From contig NW_014577904.1 in NCBI RefSeq assembly GCF_000485595.1, forward strand, positions 38,172-65,143: a stretch of 26,972 nt of DNA, read 5' to 3'. The translations under genes and the position numbers were made by a program. This stretch comes from Priapulus caudatus. Taxonomy: Eukaryota; Priapulida; Priapulimorpha; Priapulimorphida; Priapulidae. The notes under the pieces are model-generated. The model ran no database searches and was not told the origin of the DNA. It saw nothing but the letters and a program-made list of their open reading frames with translations. The first letter of the stretch is position 1. Each line of letters opens with the position of its first letter. Of the stretch, positions 18,646 through 26,972 are shown in pieces.

Positions 18646-18930
18646 TCTAATGAAGGGCAGGACTAATTATTTAAGCATGACAACAACATGGGAAAAACAA
18701 CCTCGATCATGCTAGTCAACAATTAACAATGAATAATCAAGTGGTAGAAAAATCGAGGCACTCGTTCGCTTGTGATTGTGGGGAAGTGGGCGGACAGCCT
18801 TGTGCTAAGCAACCACCGGCGTCATCTGCTACCACTCAGCGATAACGGCTGCCAGCAATGACGTGTGACGGACTCGAGGTGCAACAATGGCGCCCCCTCG
18901 CGGCCTCAAACTCACACGTGCGGCGAGGAA

Positions 18931-19100
18931 GGGACGGCCCTCACGACGAAGGGAAGGTCCCCGGCACGGCAGGGACGGGCCCCGTGCTGCAGGGACGGTC
19001 CCCGCACTGCAGGGACGGTCCCCGCGAGGAAGGGACAGTTCCCCGTGAGGAAGGGATGGCCCCCGCGACGAAGGGACAGTCCCCGCGCTGCAGGGACGGG
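18931..19100. repeat. 20-bp GC-rich minisatellite next to exon a donor
   Basis: Eight and a half units of GGGACGGTCCCCGCGCTGCA-type sequence, 20 or 21 bp each, with CTGCA and GAGGAA variants alternating. Each unit has a self-complementary GGGAC/GTCCC core. The array ends about 25 bp downstream (in transcription sense) of the 5' splice site of linker exon a. Confidence 0.92.
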
Positions 19101-19125
19101 CAGGGAAGACAACGCGTTCGCTCAC

Positions 19126-19199
19126 CGCTAGGAACTTTTTAATTTTTGCCGCCAATATTTCATCCCGTTTCCACGGCTCATCCCACAGTTCCGGATCGC
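19126..19199 (-). CDS. Rim: RIM homologue, alternative linker exon a
   Basis: Small internal exon of 74 nt. The acceptor is AATGCCTGCAG before base 19199 and the donor is CTAGCG/GTGAGC after base 19126. It starts by completing a Gly codon (phase 1 join to SEKG of the zinc-finger/linker exon) and ends in phase 0. It encodes GDPELWDEPWKRDEI and LAAKIKKFLA. The phase-0 end fits HPVTWQP of the PDZ exon directly. I do not recognise a motif here. Support comes from strong splice sites, an intact frame and phase. Alternative linker segments at this point (SEKGD...) are known in RIM proteins. Confidence 0.75.
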
Positions 19200-19713
19200 C
19201 TGCAGGCATTAAGACACAATCAGCGTGAGCTCACAGCGGGGTGAGAGGTTAGTCGAGACAAAGACTCGCCGCCCCCACGAGCCACACGTTAGTTACATTT
19301 ATGCTAAACTAGATTAGTGGGCGCGGCGCGTTAGCATCGCGTGCATGTTAACTCACACTTAACCAAATTGAGAAATGTTACCAAGTTGGAGTCATGAAAC
19401 CTCGTTATGAGATGGCATTCGATTAGACAGAGATTCGTATATTTCGATGACAGTTATAGAGACGTACACGTACTTACCACCTACTGTGCATAATTTAAGA
19501 CAATTCTATTAGAAAGCATCACAAAGTTAGTAAGATCACTTTCAATTTTGATGGGAATCGGACATTCCCATAGTTACAGAAACACACACACAATTATCCC
19601 CTGTCATTCATAGATTACTATAGCTTTAGTAGAAACCAGCACAAAAAAACCGCCACAAAACTCCCTCCGTTCGCGATCGCTCAGACCGCCGACGTGCCTG
19701 CGGCGCCACCTAC
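19200..19713 (-). other. Intron before linker exon a
   Basis: Ordinary AT-rich sequence with no repeat or exon that I can support. Confidence 0.6.
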
Positions 19714-21325
19714 CTTTCTCGCTGACGCTCTCGCTCTCGATCTCGCCGTCGTCGCAGCTCGTGCACTCCGGCGTCGAGCGTATCTCGTCGTCGGAGCTGC
19801 TCAGGCTGTGCTGCCGCCGCTGCTTGTTCTTGCTGCGGTGCTTGTGCGGCTTCGGCGGCGGCGGCCGCACGCACTCCGACTGGTCGGAGCTGAGCGAGTC
19901 GTTGCGCAGCATTGTCTCCACCTTGCGGCGGCTCGTGCTGTTGCCGCCCTTGTAGCTCTTCGCGCTCGCCGAGCTCGGATCGAGGTGCGTCTTCGGCGGC
20001 GCGGGTTCGAGGTCGCGCATCGTCGCCGCGAGGTCGTCCTCGCGCAGGTGATGCCGCGGTAGCAGCGGCGGGCTCTTGTCGACGCCGTACACGTCGTAGT
20101 CGCGCGAGTTCTGCCGCGAGAGCGACTGTCGCGACGGCGCCCCCGCGCCGCCGTGTTCGCCGCCGGCGACGTCGTCCCGCGCGCTCCCGCGACGCGAGTC
20201 ATACTCGCGCGACGGTTTCCGCTCGGCCACGTCGTGGGAGCGCGATTTCTCCGGCCGGGGATCGCGATCTGGGTCGCGGCGCTGCCCCCGATCCTCGCGC
20301 TTGCTGCTGCCACGCTCGTCGCGGTAGATGTCGCCACCGCTGCCGCCGCCGCCGCCGCCGCGCTCCGCCTCGTGCTTCATTCTCTCGAGCGTCGCCGAGC
20401 TGCGGCCTTCGCCGACGTCGTCGCCGCGGCGACCCGCGTCCTTGTGCTCGCCGTTGCGCGGCCGCATGTCGCGCGCCGGGTGCCGCGTTGGCGTCTCGCA
20501 GCCACCGGGCTTCTCCGGGTCCCGCAGCATCCCCGCGACCCCTCCCGACGACGCCGCCGCCACCGCATCCTTGCGGTGATTGCGCTGCCTCTCGTGGTAC
20601 TCGGGCTCGCGGTTGCCCCGGTGACGCTCGCGCTCGGCGTCCTTGTCGCCGCGCGTCGACGAGCGTCGCTCGAGCACGTCGGACGTGCGCACCTCGCCGC
20701 CGGTCGACGCGCGCCGCTCGCGCTGCTCCGCGCGGTGCTCCACCGCTGCGTACGCGTGGTGCCGGTCGGGAGAGTCGCGGTGCAGCGCGCGCTCGCCGCC
20801 GGCGGAGCCGCGGCGCGAGCGCTCGCCCGTGTGCGAGCTGGCGCTGTCGCTGTGGTGCCGCCGCTGCTCGTCGGCGTAGAGCGCGCGCTCGCGCTCGTGC
20901 CGGTAGCGCAGCTCCGGGTCGGCCGACTCCGAGCGCCGCCGCGCCTCCGACGGCGTCCTCCGCAGGTCGCGCGGGTCGCGGGGGTCGGGAGGCGGCGCGC
21001 CGCGCCGGAGTTCGTGGTCGAGCTCGGCGCGCTCGGACGAGTACTGCCGCTTCAGCTCGCGGCCCTTCTGGCTGGCCGTGCGCGAGATCGACGGACGACC
21101 CGTGCTCTCGCGCTCCGAGCCGATGCCGCTGTCCGCCTGCGAGTTCTGCTGCCGCGTCTGCTTCTTCTCGGGCGGCGACGCGTCCGGCCGACTCGCCTGA
21201 GATGCTGTCTCGCTGCCCGAGTCAAGGTCGAGAGAGACGGGCTTGCCGCCCGGGCCGTGGTACCAGCCGCCCGTCTTCGCCATGATCTCCTGCTTCTTCC
21301 GACACAGGTTGCACGACCACACAGT
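19714..21325 (-). CDS. Rim: RIM homologue, zinc-finger end and long linker exon
   Basis: Very large internal exon of 1612 nt. The acceptor is CTCTCCGTCCGCAG before base 21325 and the donor is GAGAAAG/GTAGGT after base 19714; it starts in phase 0 and ends in phase 1. Residues 1-25 (TVWSCNLCRKKQEIMAKTG) are the last C-x2-C pair and tail of the RIM FYVE-like zinc finger, which with the Rab3-binding helix docks vesicles and binds Munc13. Residues about 30-440 are a highly charged Arg/Ser/Glu/His linker (SERAELDHELRR, SSTRGDKDAERERHR). The C-terminal 75 residues are strongly RIM-like: KVETMLRNDSLSSDQSE, RPPPPKPHKH, STPECTSCDD, ESESVSEKG. Unusually GC-rich compared with the AT-rich flanks, which creates long antisense frames that are not genes. 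The N-terminus of the protein lies beyond the window. Confidence 0.96.
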
Positions 21326-22359
21326 CTGCGGACGGAGAGCGACAGCGAGTCAATGCCAGCGGGTGCGGATTCACGGGAACGACAAAAGGGAGGGAGGCAG
21401 CCGCGCGGCGATTAGATGAAACAAGCAAGCGTCTCAGTGAGGTTAGCGTCACGTTTGCTCAGTTTGCTATGACAAGCGACGAAAAAGACGCATGTCAAAA
21501 TGTTCTCTTGTTATTGTCATGGCACAAAACAAGTGAGCATCTTGAAAAATGTCATATTATCGCAGTGAGCGTTATATTTTCATTTATTTTTGCCAAAGTA
21601 CAAGACAAGTGAAAATTTAGCCAAAAACTCAATCACCATGGGGGCATGTACATCACAATTGCAACAAGCGAACGTTTCCCTATGATATTCACTGTTCGGC
21701 GGACTCACGCCGTGATGAAGCTGATTGAATCCCGTGCCTTTTCGCTGCTTTTACATCGCGAGCAAGCAAACCCAGCGAGGTGAAAGCCGCGATACTACGG
21801 AGCAACAATTAACAGGCTCGCAATTATCATTGCCGAGTAAAAAAAAAAATTCCGAATTAATATTCATGCGTCTGCGGACAACGAGCGTTAATTAAATGCA
21901 CGTGCCACATCACGAACGCTGTTTCGGATCCAAGTAGACAGATTGCTCGATCAGAAGGTTTCCACATCTCGGCGAGTGGTGCAACACCGCCGTGCGCAGT
22001 GCATGCCAGTAAAACACACTTCGGCGTCGGTAGCTAATCGTAACCCGAGCGTCCGCGCAATCGAACGCTGCGTGGAAATTTATCTCACAAACTTTACGCA
22101 GTGCAAAATTAGTTTCCGCCCAGCTGCGCCACCCACCACCGACGAAACGCTCGCTCGGGTTATGGTAAACGAGAAATCATTTTAGGGGTGACCTGCTGGC
22201 TATCTGGCTGTTTGCTGACAGTAATGCAGAAAGCCCTGTGTAGGACAGAGCATAGCAAACAGTGCAGTAGCACATTCTTTCCTATAAATGGCAACTACAT
22301 CCACCAATTGACTATAGCTACACGACCACACTATAACAACCATCAAATAAACCTATATA
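21326..22359 (-). other. Intron upstream of the zinc-finger exon
   Basis: No exon encoding the first zinc-finger cysteines or the Rab-binding helix was found here or farther right, so this intron probably runs past the window edge. Sequence is AT-rich with an A10 run near 21840. Confidence 0.6.
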
Positions 22360-22723
22360 CAGTAGAAGTCCGAAAATCCGGATTGCTCGGGGATTGGGTC
22401 GGTCCGGATTTCCAGATTTTTTGGATTCTCAGGCAGTACTTTTAAAATTCAAATTTAAGGAGGCATAAAGAAGAAATGAACAGGTAAATTTTTATAGTTT
22501 AATTATTCATTAGCAAATACAGCATGCTTCATTTATTAAAACGAGCAGTTTCAAAGAAAAATTAGAAAACACTTGACAAAAATGTAAACATAAAAAATGT
22601 TCACTACAAAAAAGTGCATGTAATGCTTGAAATCATGTTTAATTTAAAAAGTTTGAGTTTTCGAAACGTCCAGGTTCTCGGGTGGTCCGGATTTCTGGCA
22701 TCCTGATTTTTGGACTTCTACTG
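22360..22723. mobile_element. Tigger/pogo-like MITE, 364 bp
   Basis: CAGTAGAAGTCCGAAAATCC at the left pairs with the reverse complement of the right end, CAGTAGAAGTCCAAAAATCA, and the similarity continues through GGAT. Both ends are flanked by TA (22358-22359, 22724-22725), the Tc1/mariner target duplication. TCCGGATTTC words recur inside both ends. The interior is AT-rich and non-coding. Confidence 0.9.
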
Positions 22724-22767
22724 TAAATATATATTCACAATTAATGCACACGCGTATGGCGAGGAAC

Positions 22768-22771
<4 letters not shown>

Positions 22772-22832
<61 letters not shown>

Positions 22833-22843
22833 TATATAATATA
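22772..22843. repeat. (TA)n microsatellite
   Basis: About 27 TA units, then CATATATATATAATATA. It lies 46 bp right of the Tigger-like element. The stretch from 22844 to 23690 has no supported gene or repeat apart from a single possible transposon end near 23462. Confidence 0.9.
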
Positions 22844-23729
22844 GAGAGAGTCAGGGCCCTCTCCTAAAATATTATCACTGAAAGTACCATTCCTGCCACC
22901 ATCCATCCTGTCAGTGTCTAGAGGTGTAATCCCTACCACCATAAAATTAATATATATATATTGAATCTATTCTGCGATTAAACAGTGTAGTAACTATAAA
23001 CAAAAAGCAAGAAAATTAAATAAAACTTTGACATTCTCCCCCACTATTATTCTCCATTTGTCAAAATCCCCGTCCTTAAACATACAATGTGGATATGCCA
23101 TCATGTCCGAAATATGAAAGATAGTGCTTGGGTTGCTTTTCGCATTGTTGCAATCAATAAATCCTAGTTTAGATCCTACTCTTGGCATATCAGTAGAAGG
23201 AATATTTTGCTACATTAAAAATGAGATTGAGGTTATGAAAACATAGGTGTCAACCAATGCTTAAAGTAAATGCAATTAGCAAGCAGATCTTCCTGTTTAA
23301 CCCGTGTCTTTGGTCCTGCACTGTTTAAAACAAGGATGTACCATTTTTTACTATGACCCTACAATACAGGTTTCCAGTTATAAAAAGAAAAGCACCCACT
23401 GGGTCTGTCAGACCACGTCCATAGGTGTCTAAATAACTACTCTTTTGACTGAAATATATATACAGTAATTTCGTCGTTATAATTCAATAGCTACAAAATG
23501 AGTGGAAACTGTAGCTATTTGTTTATTGGCAATATTATCTATTGTAATATTGATTACACTACAAAGTATACATTAATAGAAAATACAGTAAACGGTGATG
23601 GAGAAGGGGACGGCTGATGATCTAGTAGTAACAGCACACGCAATCTGAGCCTATGACTAATTTAAATAATGTATAAATTAAAACGCATTATTTCAAAACC
23701 ATGACCTGTATTAATTGCGTGGGCTCTTT

Positions 23730-23856
23730 CTCTCGCGCGCTCTCTCTCTCTCTCTCTCTCCTGCTCTCTCTTTCTCTACCACCCACCCCACCTTGCTCCC
23801 ATCTCTTTCCTTTCCTCTTTCCTTTTCTTCCCCGATAGACAAGCTTACTCAAATCA

Positions 23857-23900
<44 letters not shown>

Positions 23901-24065
23901 CTCACTCACTCACTCACTCACGCGCTTACTCACTCACCCACGCCGACTTCTCCTCCCTATCCCTCCCTCCTTCCCTCCCCCTCTCCCTTCCTCCGTTCCT
24001 CCTTAAGTCCCTCCTCTCTCCCCCTCTCTCGCTCTGTGTCTCTCTCTCTGGCTCACTTTCTCTAC
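23730..24065. repeat. CT-rich, (ACGC)n and (ACTC)n simple repeats
   Basis: (CT)n at 23738-23762, CCTTT-rich sequence, (CGCA)n at 23858-23898, (CTCA)n at 23899-23935, then CCCTCC-rich sequence to about 24065. Strongly pyrimidine-biased on the plus strand. Confidence 0.85.
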
Positions 24066-24114
24066 TCCTATTCGTCTGTAAATGCGTCTCCCTGCAGGAT
24101 CTGTCTCATTCCAT

Positions 24115-24133
24115 GTAGGGTTAGGGTTAGGGT
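24115..24133 (+). repeat. Short interstitial TTAGGG
   Basis: GTAGGGTTAGGGTTAGGGTG, about three telomeric units, at the edge of a simple-repeat cluster. To the right (24134-24480) the plus strand is purine-rich with GATGGAT and GGAGA words and no gene. Confidence 0.85.
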
Positions 24134-24878
24134 GATTGATGATGAGGAGCTCGATTGATGAATAGGTATAATTAGGTAGGTGAATGGATGGGCAGGCTGG
24201 TCGTGGAAGAGCAGAAAACGGAAAAGTGACTGAAAGAGATGGACATAATCAGACAGAGCGAAAGACAGAAGGAAGGAGATGGATAGAGATAGCAAGGGGA
24301 CCAGAGAACGGGACGTGAGGGCATGTGCGATGAAGGGAAATGTAAGCGTGGAGGAGAGGAAAACGAAAAAAAGACGTGGGCCGGAGCATATGCCTGAGAG
24401 AGGGAGAGTAAGACAGTGAATGGGAGAAACAGGTAAGAGATAGAGACTGGAACAGAGTACTGATATTATCAGGAGTGATCGGTATAGAACATATAAATTA
24501 ATTCCGATACAATTCATTTCGAAGCGGCACCCATGAATATGGACAGGTACCCTGTGCATGGAGGTAGTGGAACACGCAGCAATAACCCCCTATCTTGACC
24601 GGGCCTTACTATATGACAACAATACAATTCTACTGGTTAAACAAATAGCACTGATGGCGTCACGATTACTCAGTTTCCAGATGGGAAGTCCTCACGTTTC
24701 TCACGTTATTTCTGTAAGGTGAGAATGACATATTGCATCTGGGCACGTGTGCGTGTAAAGGGGGGAGTGCTCCACATTGACAGTGCGTACGTGTGCTTTG
24801 CGGTCCTTGTGTAAGATCAAGCATACCGGTAACCTTATTCATGCGTAAAATGTGAAAAGAGCGTCTCTCTCATCTGAA

Positions 24879-25555
24879 GCCCGCGTCTCAATGCCCCCAA
24901 ACCACTTGCAGTCACAGCTAAATGCTTTCCAGGCTGCTCCCGTGCGGGTGTATGGAAGTCCGTCATAATGCCTGCTGTCAGCGGCACACTTCCCCCCTTA
25001 TATATACACTTCGAGACTAGACGAATGCGAATCGATCGAATTCTGCCATACTTGCCCTATGTCTAGATTTCGCTGCACGACCAGCTCCACCTGCGGCTCG
25101 TGCTTCGACTCAAAGATGATGTCGTACACCTCCTCGAACGTCGCGTCCTTCAGCGAGCGGCCATTCCACTCGATGACCTCGTCGCCTGAAACATAAGAAA
25201 CGCGCCGTTCACGAGCGCGACCCGAATCGCCGGCGACATCTCGCCGTTGAGTTTCGCATTTTTACAACACCCTCCCCCCTCTCCATTCCTCCACCGCCTC
25301 TCCACCACACGACAGCGTGCTCGCCCACCGAAATGGAATTGCTAACAAGTGGCGATTCCATTCAATAAATCCATCCCCCCACCCTGCCGGCTTCAATCAA
25401 TGAGCGGCTGCTCCCGCCGCCGCGTGCACTCCCCTTTGCCGCTGCCGGCACGCATAATCAATAGGGGCATACAGCCAGAACTGCACACGCGAGGTACAGC
25501 AGGGTGGTTATCACCTCGGGGGACTCGACGCAAGCGAGCGAGCGAAAAGCCGAAC
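24879..25555. repeat. Second copy of blocks B and A
   Basis: 24879-25017 repeats 14806-14970 (block B). After about 35 bp, 25057-25555 repeats 13111-13695 (block A, ending GGGGGACTCGACGCAAGCGA). The 16-bp satellite is absent here. Block A contains a clean PDZ exon. The order B then A is opposite to the order in the 13-15 kb copy. Confidence 0.9.
25056..25185 (-). CDS. Rim: RIM homologue, second half of PDZ (displaced copy)
   Basis: Intact exon of 130 nt on the minus strand. The acceptor is TTATGTTTCAG before base 25185. It starts with GC, completing Gly after the first PDZ exon (KPG-DEVIEWNGRSLKDAT), and continues FEEVYDIIFESKHEPQVELV and VQRNLDIG. This is the textbook C-terminal half of the RIM PDZ (DEVLEWNG...EEVYNIILESKxEPQVELVV). 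The downstream boundary that keeps phase with the next exon is ATAGG/GCAAGT, a GC donor; the GT alternative (CAA/GTATGG) would end in phase 0 and break the frame. It lies 3.7 kb upstream of the zinc-finger exon, out of order; the matching place near 13.1 kb holds a damaged copy. I expect it belongs there. Confidence 0.92.
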
Positions 25556-25560
25556 AACAC

Positions 25561-26108
25561 ACCTCACACAGTGCAAACACGACTACATACATTAGATGCT
25601 ATTTCGTCTCTCTACTCTAGATGATGCGTCTACGTGTAACATTGACTACTATAAATGCAGCAGCTACATCTACAGTGGACACAGCAGGTACATGACCAAC
25701 TAGGCGGCCGCGAGCATGGTACTCACTTTACTGGTAAGTGGTTTCCCCGACTGGAACAGAAATGTTAGCCCCCATAAGTAAACAAGGCATTACGGGACAA
25801 TATAACGAAGACATATACTGTACATAGCGCTTTTTAGTGATAGCAAGCAATGAAATCGCAACAATAGCGCACCTATTTATTCTTTACACTCGCGGGAAAA
25901 CATCACGTGTGCACTCATAATTATAATACAAGCAAAGTATATCATTATTAGTAAGCATGTACTTTTGATACAAAGTTATTAGCTAACTTATTGTTACCGT
26001 AATCTAAACAAAATGCACCGATCAGTCTCCCTTTCCCTCTCCCCTCCCCCATATCTCTCTCTCCCTATCCTTTTTCCTGCCTCGCTTTCGCTCGGTTTCT
26101 CTCTCTTT
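25561..26108 (-). other. Gene-free segment right of the duplicated block
   Basis: AT-rich sequence without a supported exon, repeat or transposon end. Confidence 0.55.
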
Positions 26109-26131
26109 CTCTCTTATGCTCTCTCTCTCTC

Positions 26132-26161
<30 letters not shown>
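26109..26161. repeat. (CT)n microsatellite
   Basis: About 25 CT units with two interruptions, inside a pyrimidine-rich stretch from 26025. The open frames on both strands over it are low-complexity. The segment 26162-26860 shows no gene that I can support. Confidence 0.9.
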
Positions 26162-26162
<1 letters not shown>

Positions 26163-26861
26163 GCCTCCTTCAACAGCATCAGCAAATTGGGATCTACTCT
26201 AAAACTCGTGGCTTCGCGCGACGTGTCATCTTCCACTACAGCTAACTCTCGGTGGCGCGCACATCCATCCCTGTGCACACAGCCGTTCCGCACGACAACT
26301 CCGCTGATTGACCATCCACGATTCGAGTGCGGTTCTCTCATTTTTGAAAAACGTCTGCCCACGCGAGTAGCGACGACCGCTCACGCGCTCACGGAGGCGT
26401 ACGGCCATTAGTTAAGCAAAGGCTTCGCGGAATAGTTCATACCAACTGAAAGCGCCTGCTCCCTGGACGGGAAACAACTGCCGGCCCCGCCCCCTCCACA
26501 CCCTCCACCCTGTCATGCCTTCTTCGCTATCTGCAGTATGCTTCGCACACAGTAAAAGCTGTTGCCCTAGTAATCGAGGACATTTTAATACCCTCTCCAT
26601 CCCACCTATTTCGTTCACGCATTCTTCTCACACGAACTGCATTATTAAGAAGATAAAATCACACACCTAGGCGCCAATACGGTATAGCCTGCTGCAAACC
26701 AACAAACAGCGCAACGTAAATTCAGTCGAATCACGCTCAGTGAAGAATGCTACCTTGTCCGAAATTCCCAAAATTCCTACCCTACCGGTACCACCTTTAC
26801 CCACTTCCGTTTTCACAGATCTGTCCTTATCACATAATGACGGGGCTCCTGCCGACAACCC

Positions 26862-26972
26862 TAACCCACCACCACCAACCACACCAACACTACCCACCCC
26901 CACTAACCACACCAACCCACCCCACCCCCATAACCACACCAACCCCACCACACCCCCACCAACCACACCAAC
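26862..26972. repeat. C-rich AACCACACCAACCC minisatellite
   Basis: Imperfect repeats of ACCACACCAAC with CCCACCCCCA spacers, about 18-25 bp each, running to the right edge. All G is absent from the plus strand over the last 115 bp, an extreme strand asymmetry. Confidence 0.88.

Noticed and set aside
19912-21415. Long plus-strand open frames (457 and 420 codons) rich in Arg/Ala
   Set aside because: They are antisense shadows of the GC-rich RIM exon. They have no motifs and only low-complexity composition.
23460-23600. CAGTAATTTCGTCGTTATAA after TA, resembling a single pogo-type terminal repeat
   Set aside because: No matching inverted end was found nearby, so the element cannot be delimited.
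25048-25053. Ordinary GT donor (CAA/GTATGG) for the PDZ exon
   Set aside because: It gives phase 0 and then a stop in the linker exon. The GC donor four bases earlier fits phase and the family sequence.
26013-26411. Plus-strand frame of 132 codons
   Set aside because: Its first half is CT-repeat translation and the second half has no recognisable motif or splice context.

Overview
The window is a stretch of animal, apparently marine-invertebrate, nuclear DNA. It has long introns packed with microsatellites, minisatellites and small DNA transposons, TTAGGG-type interstitial telomeric repeats, and an assembly gap of 25 N. No bacterial operon structure, rRNA or tRNA was seen. The species cannot be fixed from the sequence. 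Canonical TTAGGG and an invertebrate-looking RIM protein suggest a non-insect protostome or another invertebrate, but this is inference.

Almost the whole window belongs to one minus-strand gene, a RIM homologue (Rab3-interacting molecule, the presynaptic active-zone scaffold; vertebrate RIMS1/2, nematode unc-10). I could rebuild it exon by exon from splice sites, codon phase and family motifs. In transcription order (descending coordinates): the end of the FYVE-type zinc finger plus a 537-residue Arg/Ser/Glu-rich linker (21325-19714); two alternative linker exons (19199-19126 and 17897-17704); the first half of the PDZ domain (15647-15431); the second half of PDZ (expected near 13.1 kb but damaged there, with a clean copy at 25185-25056); the PDZ-C2A linker (6258-6099); C2A in three exons (4701-4568, 3624-3465, 2882-2784); and two Ser/Arg-rich exons after C2A (2248-2104, 759-595). 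Phases agree at every junction. The 5' part (start codon, Rab-binding helix, start of the zinc finger) and the 3' part (C2B, stop) lie outside the window.

The introns hold a decayed Helitron (11119-about 12290, with a recognisable 3' hairpin and CTAG end), a hAT-like MITE (17173-17345), pogo/Tigger-like MITEs (22360-22723 and, degraded, 4760-5358), a GGCCGTACA-ended palindromic MITE (2571-2741), short foldback elements, and an unusual inverted-repeat element whose interior is an array of telomeric TTAGGG (6804-7169).

The region 13.1-15.2 kb looks like a poorly resolved assembly patch: a 16-bp satellite, the N gap, and error-rich versions of two blocks that recur at 24.88-25.56 kb. The intact PDZ exon inside that second copy is upstream of the zinc-finger exon, so it is out of gene order. 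The most interesting points are this displaced PDZ exon, the phase-enforced pair of mutually exclusive exons, a predicted GC-AG intron, a decayed tandem copy of a C2A exon, and the telomere-repeat-bearing foldback element.
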